From Ottelia alismoides (Eukaryota > Streptophyta > Magnoliopsida > Alismatales > Hydrocharitaceae): 64,000 bases of DNA. The position numbers and the translations under genes are program-made. Where the stretch lies: the NCBI GenBank assembly GCA_037367405.1, contig JAZKJV010000086.1:992001-1056000 (forward strand), in the 5' to 3' direction. Below, piece by piece: positions 32,105-44,468 of the stretch; the first letter of the stretch is position 1; each line of letters begins with the position of its first letter. Under the pieces are notes generated by a model. It was not told the DNA's origin. It did no database searches and worked only from the letters and a program-made list of their open reading frames with translations.

Positions 32105-35100
32105 TTGTATATGAAGGTTACTTTAGACTTTTATTGCTAACATCCATCTTTCCATGTTATGATCCTCAGGAATTTCATCACATGAAATCCGATCATTGTC
32201 AGATTTCTCTAACACATGGAATCCTTCCTCAAACTCATTTGAAGAGGCATTAGTGTTTCATCTTTAAGTGTCCTTTTAGTTTCCAATTTCAGGAGTCTCA
32301 TTATCTTCTCAAGATTAAATGAGTTCCTACACTTCATTTTCATTTTGATTCTCAAGAGTCTCAACCTCTAAGAATCACATTCTCAGAGATGAGATACTTA
32401 AGAGTCTCAAGGTCATAAAGTAGGTATCCAATACCATCCTTTATTTTCTTAATGAAGCAACACTCTCAAGTGCTAGATTCCAACATACATGGAACCTTAT
32501 TAAGGATACATATTGTAGTCTCTACTACACATATATACCTGGAAACTAAGGGATAATTATGCTAAAAATTCATCATTGATAAGATCATGTCACACATGAT
32601 CCAATTGTATCTACCTATAACTCTATTGAGTTAAGGTGTGTTAGGAGGATTGAGATAGAAATGATATTCCTTTCTCCATAAGGTATATTATGAATTCATC
32701 TAATAGGCACTGATTACCTAGATTAGACCAAATTCATTTTATCTCCCTTCAAACTTTGGTTCTAAACCAAACTTGTGAAATCTTTGAACTTTTCAAAGGT
32801 TTCCAAGTGAAGAGAAGAAATCTCATATCATACATAATCATCAACAGATATCACATATCCATAATGTTTACTATGATACAGATGATCTGCATACATCAAT
32901 ATGTATGAGATCCTGAATACCTTGACATCTTACACCTTTCCCGAGGAAGGGTGTATTGGACATTTTTACTTTTGAATACAATATTCATAAGTATATAAGT
33001 TTTGAAATTTTAGACATTCTAAAGTTCCATCTCTTACTAGTCTATTGATCAAATCAATAGACATATGTCCAAGCTTGATGCTAGATCATTGTCAAATGAT
33101 CTTCATCCTCCTATTGATCTTAAGGTTTAATTTCAATATTTAGAAATGTTAATGAATCATTCATTAATTTTCTAATTCAGTGGAGTCCATTAGATTTTAG
33201 ATTACTATCTGAAATATCTCCATCATAACTCTTTATGACAGGTCCATTCCAGAATTCATGTTTATTTCCAACATTTAGAAACAAACAATGAGTGTATTAT
33301 AATGTCTAGTTCATAGAGACATTCTCTAAGACTAAGGGCTCTCCCACTAAAATTATGAAGTTTATCAATCCAACAGAGATTGTTGCAACAATTGCATCAA
33401 TATCCATGTGGATAACTATAAACCTTAAGATCAGATTTTCCAGTCTTCTAAAACATATGCAACCCATTGCAAGTGTTGTCAGAAGATTGAGATACAATTA
33501 TTAGACTCTATCTTATCAAATAAGAAAGTCAATTTCAATGATTTATGTAGATAATTTTGATGCTCTATCCGAGTCCTTCTCTAAGGATTCTAGACAGACT
33601 TGATAGTCATACTATCAACACATCAACTTATTGCAGTATTGGCATTCATCCAACTCTTTGGATGTCATATGGAATTCACAGAAGTCCAGTCAACTCTTTG
33701 ACTTTCCTTCTTTCTTGGGTCCAACCCATGCTTCCACTGCGCTCCCTTTATCTATAAGCAACCATTGCTTAAGACTAAGGATCTCTTATTTTAAATTCAA
33801 AAGAATTCAAAGTAAGAGTTTTTCAACATTTATACATGCTTCATTAAATTCATACAATATGAATATCATGAAGCTTCATGAATGACTAGAGTATAGATAG
33901 TAGAATAATGACACTCATCATCTACATCCATCTAAACTCTTAAAACATAGGTTCAGGTAGGTACTCAAACAATTTGAATACATCATCTCTTTATAGAGCT
34001 ACCATTCTACATGATGCAGAGAACCATGTCACTCGTGATTAAATGTCAAGAGCACATATGTATGCCAGAAAATCTTCACTGATTTTATAAGGATTATATG
34101 ACAATTATGATCATCATCAACATGTCACTTCCAAAGTACATTTGATGATACCAAGACTATAGAGACATACAAACCCTAAGGTTGTAGTCCTATCATCTAT
34201 TTAATTGTCATTCCTCATTATTATGAGGAAACTTGCATATTGCAACTACATACATTATGTGTTCAATTGCAAGTACAATATCTGGATCATGAGTCCAATC
34301 CAAGATATTTCACTGGTTACTATTGAGTATATCATTGAGTGGGTTTTAATGAAGGATTATCTGAAATAAGAAATTTGCATAGATGTATGTATTTATATAT
34401 ACATATTTTACTTTGATTTATGAATTTTTATATCAAAGTTGTCTTGCCATGTCAACAATGAAAGTTCATTCCCTTAATCACTTTCAATGTAAGAGATATA
34501 CTTACCATTATATCTCAAGCAAGATCTGGGATCTCCTTCCTTATCTTTGTTGCATCCCAATAATATGAGAACCTACAACTCGGATAAAAAGAAGTGGGAA
34601 CACATTCCGCCTTGCAAGTCCAACTTGCATCTCCCAATTCGGTCTTTAACACCCGTGCCCACCACCCCTAAGGCGATGTTGACCTGTCATTAATTGAACC
34701 AACCATCAACATGAATACAACTCGCTATGCGCAATCCAATATCGCCCCAATAATATGAGGACCCGATATTGGGGTCACTACGCATACGTCCTTACTCTTT
34801 CGAGAAGCGACGAGCCCGATCCAAACGGATCGTATGCAGGAGTTGTCACTTCGTACATGCGTCTCCTTCATACGATGTCTGGCGACGGAACTCTTCGCCT
34901 TGACGGGAGACCATGGATGTCACTTATGTGATCCTCCATCTCATATTCAAATTTAATTAATTATTATGAATCACATTCACATAATTAATTCTTCCAAGGG
35001 AATTAATAACTCTAATCATATTAGAGTATTTCAATTGGACATAATCAATTTAATCATATTAAATTAATTATCAATCCAATTCAATCAATCAAACTTGATT

Positions 35101-36078
35101 ATTTTACTTGAATATATATATGGTAATATCTCAAAATACTTATTAATTCGAATTTTAATAATTAGAAAAATACATCTTAATCCCTCGGACATTATCCCGG
35201 CCATACCCGTTGTCATGGCCAGTACCGACGAGAGTGGGACGGACCACATACGTTTCAACCCGCAACCCCAATGCTCTCCGACTAAGCACCATATCCGCCT
35301 CGGGAAAGGATAATGCCAAGTTGATTAATTTGTACTTGAGATGATCATCGGTTCTTCAATCGAAATTATACCATATAGTAATAATCAAAACATTTTTTTT
35401 ATTATAAGGAAATTTGCTAGACAAATTCCCAAATCCTATTCAAGCATCAAGTTTGAAAGATTGTGGTTTCCAATTATGATTTATATCACATCTTAATCAA
35501 TTAATTGGTTGGGGCCAAGCCAATTAGGCAAGTAATCATGTTTCAATATTTCATAAATATTTTTCAAGATTATTTCACGAAATTAACAATTAATTTCACT
35601 AATTGACAATCACTTGGTTCTAGATTAGGACTGTAATTTCAGCAGTGACCCCTACTTACTAAAATTAGCATATCTCAATCATATTAAATCCAAATTAGAC
35701 AAAATCAATTTTTATAGATTGCTAATTTGATTTAGGACAGAACCCAAGTGATTTTACACGCATTTCGAGGCAAGTCTAAACAGTAATTAACATTTTAATC
35801 ACGTTCAGATCTACAGTTCCCGCAACAGTGTATACATGTTCATTAAAACAACCATATCTAGAGCATACGAAATCCGATTTACGTAAACTCAGATCATATG
35901 GTTTCCTTATTTAATGGGGAACAAAATTCAAGTATTAAATTTGTGTTTAAACAATTTAAACAGTGCCGAATTTTTTTACTAAACAGATCTGCGAAATCAA
36001 ATGCGATAAAAACTTTCGCGACCTTAACGAACCCAAGTCATCCTCGGTTTTTCGAATCATATTCGAAACCGTCAACCT
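32105..36078 (-). other. Rest of the internal region of element B
   Basis: No intact ORF. By position this should hold the leader, gag, protease and integrase of the Copia element. The stretch 34560-35320 is less A/T-rich and has no coding match that I recognise; it may be an elongated leader. Confidence 0.45.
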
Positions 36079-36091
36079 GGCTCTGATACCA
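36079..36091 (-). other. Primer-binding site of element B (initiator tRNA-Met)
   Basis: The minus strand reads tggtatcagagcc two bases from the LTR end, the standard plant Copia primer site. It fixes the orientation of the element. Confidence 0.92.
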
Positions 36092-36093
36092 CT

Positions 36094-38612
36094 TGAAGGA
36101 TATGGAATTATCCTCAAGTGCATCACGGAAGCGTGATCGTCGTATCGGATACGACGAAGAACGACTAGTCACACTAGTTGTTCAGTGCAGCGGAATTTAA
36201 AAAAATTTTATTCGATGAAACCACATGATCCGAGAACCATTCTCATATAGTTTCATCTATAACTACAACAAGTATAATGCAATACCTCTTGAAGCGTGGT
36301 TGATCAAGTCTCTAAAGAAAGAGACCTCCTGTCTCAAGTCCGATCGTCGGCAAGACTGCTTGCGAGCGCGGGGATGAACCGCGTTGTCCTCGCAATCCAA
36401 GAAGATGATCCAAGCATGGTTGCTCCTAATCTCGTCGCACGAGATCAAACGTCTCCTTCGTGAGAGGAACTCTCCAAGAAGACAGAGAACCGAAGAACGT
36501 CGAAGCGGCAGCGCGGTGGCGAAGGCGACGACTGTTCTCTCCTCTAGGGTTTGGTGGTCGGCCACCAATTAAAGGGAGAGAGGGCTGACGTGTGTAGAGA
36601 AGAAAGAGAGAGAGAGCTCCAATAATCATATCTCTTGAGAGAGCATGGTATGCCTCTCTATTTATAGGGTTTTGGGATCCATGGATCTCAATCCATGGGA
36701 CACATAAAATCAATGGGTGAGATTGATTTGTGTCAATCCAATGGCCAAGATTGTTGTTGTCAAAAGCAACAAATTTAGGTCAAAATATATTTGACAAAAT
36801 CAAATATAATTTATTCCTAAATCAACCCAATAAATAAGGAGAGAAGATACATGGAGATTTCATCTCCATGTACCTTCCAAGTGGACGGCCACACATTCCT
36901 TATAGGAATGTTGTGCCGCCCCTTGAGATTGCATGGAGATTGCAATCTCATGGAAATCCATGAGATTGCATATCTCCTTGGAATCTCTCTTATTTATTTG
37001 CAAAAAATTTATTGGGTTTTATTCTTCAAAAAATAATTCACAATTATCTTTGAGAATATTGCATTCTTGCCATGGAAAAAATTGTGAATCATATTCACAA
37101 CCCAAAACAACATATAATTCATATTTTAAATTAATTACACAATGTGTATCCAATACACATAATAATTAATCAACACATATAAATTATAATTAGCTTTCTC
37201 TAATACATTATAAATCACATTTATAATATATTATGAATAATTGGATATTTCTATCCACATTATTCTTATCCACATTAATTAAATCACATTTAATTAAATT
37301 GGATAATTTCTTCACACATCAAGATGATTAAATCACATTTAGTCATTATTTCTTCATTGCTTAGATCTTATGGAATTATTCTTGAACCCTTCAAGAATAA
37401 TGCAATCTCTCCGCAGATACTTGGAGATAAGGACAGGGCGATTGTATTGTTCCTCGTATAGTGACATGGATATTGAGATCATATCTCAAATCCAGATCGC
37501 GGGCCTCTCATTGATGCTTGATTAAATCAAGACCATAAATCTAATGTTCTCATTGTATCCGAATCACATTCAGATCAATGTCCAACACTTGGACCAAGAT
37601 CAGATCACTTCTCTACTGAGAGGAGTCACTAAAATCCAGACCCGTTTCATCACTCCCTAGGAATGGAAGCGTCATGGTTATACAATCGTTTATGATCAAA
37701 TCACCCTCAGGTATTCCCAATACCTGTACATCCTGCATACTGGAAGACTCAGACTAAACCCGAAGTATCGGATCAACTTTATACTGTCTACTTCATGGTT
37801 TTATCAGTAAGTTTCTCATTCGATCATTGGGAGTTGGTATCGATCATGCACTTTCCAAAAGCGTATATCATACCTAGGTCTTGATCATATACTAAAAGTA
37901 TATATCAAACCTACAAATTCAGTCAAGCTTCCAAAGCGAGACGACCATGCGGATGGAATTTGATTCTTCCCAATATCTCATGAGTGAGCTCATGTCTTCT
38001 GGTTCAGTAACTGAACCTGTATGATCCCTTTGAGAGATCGTATTACTCATATGCCCTTATATGCACACCAGCGCGCCGGTGTATAGACCTTGATTAGGTC
38101 ATCAACCTATTGGTCTGCCAAATGTACACACTCAGACATATAGTAACACATCTGTCTCCGGTCAGAGGATGCGTGCCTATATCATGACAGCATATGATAT
38201 AGGACTTTGGTTATCTCGATCTCGTTAAGTCAACTCTTTGACCTAACTAATCTGACACCTCCGAATCTCTATTCCTATGCATAGGACCTGCATCAAGAGG
38301 TCGGTCAGATATCAGCCTTCAGAGACAGGATTGCCATCTCCTACTCAGGCTGGAGATCATCTCTTAATAATCATTTGACGGTGCTTGATGAGTCCTCAAT
38401 CTAACTCTTTAGATATTCATCCAAGCACCAGCCTCTATGATTCAATAGTTGAATCAATAGTTGTATGATTATTAGGATGGCCATGGTACATAACCCTAAT
38501 TGTACTAAGGGACCTATTATACAAATTATTCATTCTTCATTTCAGATTAGGGAATGATATGTGCAATAACATTTATTGCATAACGGCTCGTCGTGGGCTC
38601 GCATTTCCAACA
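36094..38612 (-). repeat. LTR of element B (5' LTR in transcription sense)
   Basis: 2.52 kb. The TATA box on the minus strand is at 36659-36666. It holds a small perfect palindrome, aatctcatgg..ccatgagatt, near 36944-36972 that is missing in the other LTR. Confidence 0.92.
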
Positions 38613-41525
38613 ATGCAAAACTGTGCTACTCCCCAATTCACTCTTCCGACCATCTGCTTCTCACGGTCATGCTTTCTCCTCATGTCGCAGGGAGGATACC
38701 ATTCAAGTACTTCGATTATTGGGCCGCGAGGGACGGATATTTGAAGGCTGTCAACAGTGGTTGGGCCGTCCCAGTGAGGGGCAACCCACTTCATTGCCTT
38801 GCTCTCAGATTAAAATGTCAAAGGGGCACTCAAAGCTTGGTCCTTAATTGATGCCAATGCATTTAAGGAGCTCAAGGAGGCTGAGAAGTTCCTCATCGCC
38901 ATCAACCGGGCTCTTTCTGTGGACCCTCTTGACCCCCAACTCGCCCAGCTTGAGGCAGTTACCAAGTTACACATTAACAATCTTGATCGCGACCTTGAAT
39001 CCGCGTGGAAGCAAAAGAGCAGGATTAACTGGCTGAAGCTTGGAGATCGAAACACGAGATTCTTTCATCTCTCTGCGGCAGCCCGTGTTTCAGCTAATCA
39101 AATCCACCAACTTATTGACGAGCAAAGTGCCATAATTGACAAAAATTGGAGGTGGTTGATGCGGCTTTGGCGCACTTCTCAGCAATCCTTAGCCCTTCAT
39201 TGCCAAGGCCTATAAGGCCCAAACCTCCTACACCCAAAAGATGCATTACTGAGCTTGCCAGCCGTTGGCTCATTCGCCCCTTTGAACATGATGAGGTTTG
39301 GAAGGATGTCGCATCTATCGGTTCCTCAAAAGCACCCAGCCCTGATGGGTTCAACGTCGGTTTTTTCAAGCTCCATTGGAATCTGGTCAAGGAGGATGTA
39401 CATTAGGCGTTGAATTTTTTGCACAATGGGGGGAATATGGTGAGGCACGTCAACCACTGCTTCCTCACTCTTATTCCAAAAACAAAGTCCCAATCGGGTT
39501 TGGCTGATTTCTGCCCCATATCATGTTGCAATGTACTGTACAAAATCTTTGCCAAGATCCTTGCTTCTAGTCTTGCCTCGGTTCTGCCGCAACTAATCTC
39601 GCCGAGTCAAACGGCTTTTATTAAGGGCCGCTCCATCAGTGACAACAGCAGACTTGAAAATGAAATACTTTGGGGCTTCGATAGAAAGGCGGGCTGCAAC
39701 AAAGCATGTCTTAAGATTGACTTATGCAAAGCCTTCGACACCATTGAACACTCGTTCATCATTGAGGGGCTTAAGGCCATGGGATTCCACCAAACTTGGG
39801 CCAACTGGATTGAGCAGTGTATCTCCACCACTTCCTTTTCAATCCTAATCAACGGTACCCCTTACGGCCTCTTTCGGGGCACTAGGGGGCTGAGGCAGGG
39901 GGATCCGCTTAGCCCGCTTTTATTCGCCATTGGGATGGAATCGCTCTCGTGCTTGGTTGAGAGGGTTATTTTGGACGGGCAATTCTGTCGTATGGGTCGC
40001 GGGAGGACTATCGTCCCCACCCATCTCATTTATGCCGACGACCTGTTGTTCTTCTACAAGGGCTCACTTCGCTCCCTTATGGCCGTCAAAGAGATTCTTA
40101 AAAACTTCGAAGCATGCTCTGGTCTGCGACTCAACCCCAGGAAGAGCAAGCTCTTCAGATCGAAATGGCACCCCGATGATTTCGCATCCATGCTACACCT
40201 CGGTATCCTAAGTCAATCGATGTCGTTCATATACTTGGGCCTCCCGTTAACCTCCTCCTCGGGCAGAAGCTTGGAGTCTCGTGCCCTCGAAGAAAGGATA
40301 TACGCGCTCATACAGGGCTGGAAGGCCAAGGTGCTCTTCATGGCGGGGAGGGCACATCTGATCAATTCTGTTGTGCGTGGCATTTTTCTCTTTTGGGTTG
40401 CCGGGACTTTCATTCCGCTGAAGACGGTGCGCAAGATAAACTCGTCATGTGCTGACTTCCATTGGAAGAAGCGTCACCACGACATCTCATGGTCCACGCT
40501 ATGTCTCCCAAGGTTGGAAGGGGGGCTTGGGGTGCCTTCTTTTGTGGCGCTACGCAAGGCTATGCATGCGTCCTGGATTTGGAGAATCTTAACTGATGCC
40601 TCCTCCATTTGGGCCAATTACTTGCGTTCTAAATACCTATGCTCGGGCACTTTTTGGGAGGTGCAGGCCGGTACCTCTTCCTCGAGGTTGTGGCGGGCTA
40701 TGATGGCCGCTAGGAGCTCCATTCAGACCGCCATTGCTGGTGACAACCACCCTTACGTTTGGACCCACTTGCCCAAGGGTTTTTCTTTTGCTGATGCATA
40801 CGACCTTCTTCGTGAAAGAGCTTCTTCGCCTATGTGGGCACGTACTGACTGGATGCAAGGCACCCCTCCGAGCTTCGCTTGCATTCTTTACCGTGCTACT
40901 TTGGGTCGGCTTCCAACCATTGATCGCCTCGCAAGATTCGGGTCGTGTGAGCATCGCCCTTGCTTCTTCTGCGGGGTCACGCCTGAATCTCATTAGCACC
41001 TTTTCTTTGGCTGCACGTTCTCCTCCGCCGTCTGGAACCGGGCATGCACTGTCCTTGGGCTGTCGTGCCCCCCCGGCCTTCCATTGTCACTCACAATGCA
41101 TTAGGCTGCGAATATTCGGGACAACAATACTCGCAAAATGGCATCTATGCTCATTGTTGTTGTGGTGAAGACACTGTGGTTCGAGCGCAACTATAGGTGG
41201 ACCTCGTTGCGCCGTAACTCTGAGGGCCCGTTCGGTAGGAGAATAAGCAGGAATAAGGATGGGGAATAAGGGTCTATGCTCCGTTCGGCTGGAGGATAGG
41301 AATAAGGAGAATAAGGGAAAATAACGGTAGGTAAGGTGGGATAAAGATAGGAATAAGAGTGAAATAAGATGAAATAATGGGGAATAGTCGTACCACGGGG
41401 AACCGTGTTGGGAGAAGAATGGGAGCTTATTCCCCTTATTCAATTCCCCCTTATCCTCCAAACGAACACCCCCTGAGGACGATGTGCTTAACTGCACGAT
41501 CTACAATTATGGACTCATTGCATAG
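38613..41525 (+). pseudogene. LINE ORF2, reverse transcriptase and C-terminal zinc finger part
   Basis: Continues the endonuclease frame after the Copia insertion ('LCYSPIHSSDHLLL'). A frameshift near 38840 leads to 'KSRINWLKLGDRNTRFFH' (39010-39065), and a second near 39135 restores the first frame. RT motifs follow: 'KIDLCKAFDT' (39714), 'GLRQGDPLSPLLF' (39888), 'YADD' (40032). The zf-RVT motif straddles a TAG at 40994. Further in-frame stops are at 39404 and 41102. The last codons lie beyond the MITE at 41224-41473 and end at TAG 41523-41525. The RT motifs are intact in sequence, but the protein is cut into pieces. Confidence 0.9.
41224..41473. mobile_element. Harbinger/Tourist-like MITE in the end of LINE ORF2
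   Basis: 250 bp. The termini gggcccgttcggtaggagaataag and the complement of the right end (gggggtgttcgtttggaggataag) are 24-bp inverted repeats. A 3-bp duplication TGA flanks it (41221-41223, 41474-41476); skipping the MITE and one TGA restores the ORF2 frame up to its stop. The interior is rich in GGAATAAG-type repeats. The 3-bp duplication and G-rich TIR fit PIF/Harbinger MITEs, though the usual target is TTA or TAA. Confidence 0.75.
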
Positions 41526-41671
41526 TAACGCTTAGGATCCTAAGTTTTTGTCCTTCTTAGGAACCAGAACAACTGTCGGCTATCATGTATCCGTACCTTT
41601 TGTCTTTGTACACATTTACTTCTTTTTGATATATACATTTACTTATCAAAAAAATGTAAGAGAACCGCTCG
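41526..41671 (+). other. LINE 3' UTR, poly-A and right target-site duplication
   Basis: 3' UTR ending in a T-rich stretch and seven A (41648-41654, overlapping the duplication), then AATGTAAGAGAACCGCTCG at 41653-41671. Confidence 0.88.
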
Positions 41672-42099
41672 ATACCCATCCTAACGTTCATCGAGTAGCT
41701 CCCCTGTGTTGTCATAGGTGCGGTAACTGCAAGGATCTGCTATAGTATGTCATACAGTCCCTTCCAGCACGCACCTGTGTGGAGGATATTTTGAGTTCCG
41801 TCATGTCCTCTGCTTTTCGCTTACTTTCTCTTCTCAAATTGCAAGAGTCGCACCAATTGGAAGGCATTTTCTTTGGGACTTTCGGATGACGGAAGAAAGT
41901 GGGCGAATCAAGAACAACAGCCAGAGAGGTTTGTGCTTTGGCACGAAAGCAACCCCATGTCGAACGGAAAGGGAAAAGGTGTCCTCCCCGAGGTCACGTC
42001 ACTGTTGTCTTGCAGGGCGGTGGTTTCCGTAGAGTTTGTCCTCATTGGCTGCTTTTGAGGCGCCCACTGACCGATCACCTTTTCTTTGAAAATAGCTCC
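41672..42099. other. Right flank of the LINE, unassigned, possibly old coding DNA
   Basis: GC content is higher than in the surroundings and no repeat is recognised. The plus strand is open at 41873-42058 without similarity. On the minus strand a reading frame runs from about 41870 through the LINE site into 26150, with only TGA stops at positions that could have been CGA. No family is recognised. It could be a remnant of a host gene, or of another element. Confidence 0.3.
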
Positions 42100-42108
42100 T
42101 TTACCTAA

Positions 42109-43584
42109 GGAATTTTTATCAGAAAGATCTTATAATTTTTGTCAATTACCTCAATGATCTTTGAAATATCGTAATTCCTCCCTGAACCCCGTAAACTTGC
42201 TTTGTTTTACCTCACGAACCCTACCGTTAAATTGATACATCTAAAGTTAACTTCCTTAGGTTAAAAGAGAGATAATCTAACCAATCCACAAACGGACGTC
42301 TAGAATTAACAAGAAAAAAATCCTCCAGGAAGTGAGGCTTCCAGGCAGGGTGTGGGCCAGGGTGGGGGGACCTGGGCTGGGAGGAGGTTGGCGGGAGTCG
42401 AGGGATACACGGGGACGCTTCGAGCAGGAGGCGACGGAGGAGGTTTCGAGCAGTCGGGGTGAGGGCTTCGAGCAAGGGAGGCAGACGGGGGACTTCAAGG
42501 AGTTAATCTACCGTTAAAACGACCTCCAGGGGAGGCAAACGGGGGCCTTGGAGCAGGAAGGAGGCAGAGGGGCTGCTTCGGGCAGGAGCAGTGCTCGACC
42601 TGGGAGGAGCTTCATGCGCGTCGCCTTCTTCATGATGAGGAAGGGCTCATATCCATGAGGAAGGGGCTTTGTGATGATTTTGATTTGGGTGTGGGATACA
42701 AATATTGGGTTTTGTGTGGAATTTTATGCTCGGCTTGATGAAAGAAGACGCCATTATTGTCTGGTGGGCAGTGGGGTTTTCCAGCGGTGGGCGGGTTGTG
42801 GGAGCTTTGATGGGAGGTCCGTGGTGGGGGATTTCAAGGAGATTTTAACGGCGGAGAGGGGGGAAGGAAATTTCTAGCAATGAAAACACATCTGAGGAGG
42901 GGGGGGGGGGGGGGGGGTTCGACGATGGTAGTCTAAGGGGAGGCAGGGAATTTGAGCGGCTGCTGGACCTTGGATCTTCAAAGGGAGGGGACTTCGAGCA
43001 GAGGGAAGCGCAACCGGGGGGGCTTCGGACAAGGGAGGCCCGCGCAGGGGAGGCAGCCTGAGGAGGGAGGGGGGGTTTCGAGGACGGCAGGTCGGGGGGA
43101 GGCGGGGGATTAGAACGGCGGGCGGGTCGGGGGGCTTCGAAGGGAGGTCCGTGGTGGCTCGGGGAGGGGGTGGAGGGGGGCTTCGAGTCAGGTGAGGCCC
43201 GACGGGACGTTGAGCAGGGAGCATGGGGGCCTCAAGCGACGGGAGGACCTGGAGGTGAAGGAGGTCGGAGGTCGGGAATGAGGAGGTCGAAGGTGGAGGT
43301 CGGTCGGGGAGGAAGGCAGTGGAGGTGGTGGGTGTTGGGTTGTGGGGAAAAGGAAGAGGGTGAGAGGGAGTGGCAATTGATGTAAATTTGATAAATAATA
43401 ATAGGTATAATATAAAAGAATGTAATGGAATCTGGTTAGTTTTAACGGGTAAATGGATGGGAGTTAACCACAGGGTTTATAGGGTAAGAGTTAGCAAGTT
43501 TACGGGTCTAAGGAATAATTACGATGTTTCAAATGTCGTAGAGGTAATTGACAAAGATTATAGGGTCTACCAGGTTAAAATCCC
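42109..43584. mobile_element. Mutator-like non-autonomous element with G-rich core
   Basis: Terminal inverted repeats of about 190 bp, diverged: 'caattacctcaatgatctttgaaatatcgtaattcc' on the left against 'ggaataattacgatgtttcaaatgtcgtagaggtaattg' on the right. The flanks TTTACCTAA (42100-42108) and TTTACTCAA (43585-43593) match at 7 of 9 positions, the 9-bp duplication size of Mutator elements. The interior (about 42320-43380) is GC-rich, strongly G-biased on the plus strand, and built of degenerate 'cttcgagcagggaggc'-type repeats. No transposase. It could be a Pack-MULE carrying genic DNA, but no source gene is recognised. Confidence 0.7.
42899..42917 (+). repeat. Run of 19 G
   Basis: An uninterrupted G-run inside a region with many further G3-G6 tracts; strong G-quadruplex potential on the plus strand. 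Confidence 0.9.
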
Positions 43585-43639
43585 TTTACTCAAATGTCAA
43601 GTTGGAGACTTCGCAAACTGCTCACTAAGTGATTTCCAA

Positions 43640-44062
43640 TCTCAAATGTCAAGTTGGAGGGCATCCCCAATACCTAAATGCCATGTCAGAGCATCTGACC
43701 TCAGTATTTCCCTGTCAAGGCATCAATCAGCAAACGGTTCGTCGATCAGCGAACCATTTGCTGATTGTGCATAAAAATAATATATAATATTATTCCGGAA
43801 AACTTTTTTAATTTTATTTTATTAAAAATAATATATAAAAATATTTGGAGTTGAGAATCGGCAAATGGTTTGTCGATTCTCATTTCAAATGTTTTTATAT
43901 ATTATTTTTAATAATATAAAATTCAAAAGTTTTTCGAAATAAGTTTCGATCGGCAAACGGTTTGCCGATCGGTGAATCGTTCGCCGATCGATGCCCTAAC
44001 AGGGAAATACTGTGGTCAGATATCCTGATAGAGCATTTGGATGATGGGATGCGCTGTCAGGA
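43640..44062. mobile_element. Fold-back MITE with nested inverted repeats
   Basis: Left 'atctgacctcagtatttccctgtcaaggcatcaatc' is mirrored by 'gatcgatgccctaacagggaaatactgtggtcagat' on the right. The complementarity extends outward to 'gggcatccccaatacctaaatgcc' and 'catttggatgatgggatgcgc'. The arms contain repeated 'cggcaaacggtttgccgatcgg' half-sites. Centre is A/T-rich. No coding capacity; superfamily not identified. Confidence 0.65.
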
Positions 44063-44468
44063 AAAAACTCTCTTTGAAACTCCAGAATATATACTCCCTC
44101 GTGATTCTAGTGAATTCTTTCTTTCTTTGCCAAAAATCAAATCAACCACCGTTCCAAGGACTTTTAAGAAAGGTGGTAACTAAATTTAACTCTATCCGAC
44201 ACTTCTTAATATAATATAGTGTTAATCATGTATGACAGTATACAATAATCCAATGTTCCGTGCAACAGATCTACATATTGTGGTCATACAATTAGTATCG
44301 AGAAAATAGATTCGAGGCTCATCCCTCGTGTTGTCCACAAAAGATAGTAATAGTCGATATTCCTATGCGCCAACCAACTAAAGTATCCTTTGTCAAGAGC
44401 ATACTCCTTGTGGCTAGTAACAGTCAACATCCTTATTTTGGAGATCTATTATGGTACGTGATCTATAA
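44063..44468. other. Unassigned spacer left of element D
   Basis: No gene or structured repeat is recognised. The phrase 'gatagtaatagtcgatattcc' recurs loosely as 'ggctagtaacagtcaacatcc' about 65 bp later, suggesting a decayed short duplication. Confidence 0.35.

Larger units (their letters stand above)
28329..38612 (-). mobile_element. Element B: Ty1/Copia retrotransposon, minus strand, inside LINE ORF2
   Basis: The LTRs are 28329-30759 and 36094-38612, flanked by ATGCA at 28324-28328 and 38613-38617. On the minus strand the LTR begins TGTTGGAAATGCGAG and ends CCTTCA. An initiator-tRNA-Met primer site follows the right-hand LTR, and the polypurine tract precedes the left-hand one, so transcription runs right to left. 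The internal region is 5.3 kb with decayed Copia pol. The LTRs are very similar by eye apart from small indels, so the insertion is fairly recent although the coding region is dead. Confidence 0.93.
26187..41652 (+). mobile_element. L1-type LINE, complete ends, interrupted by Copia B and a MITE
   Basis: Bounded by a 19-bp perfect target-site duplication. The 3' end carries the usual plant LINE tail ('tctttgtacacatttacttctttttgatatatacatttacttatc' then seven A). Without the 10.3-kb Copia insertion and the 0.25-kb MITE it is about 4.9 kb long. Order is ORF1 (DUF4283 domain and CCHC knuckle), then ORF2 (endonuclease, RT, zf-RVT). Both ORFs are broken by stops and frameshifts, so it is dead. The intact duplication at the 5' side suggests a full-length or near full-length insertion. 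Confidence 0.93.

Noticed and set aside
42299..43385. Open frames in the G-rich core of the Mutator-like element
   Set aside because: G/R/E-rich on plus and P-rich on minus, with degenerate repeats; no conserved domain recognised.
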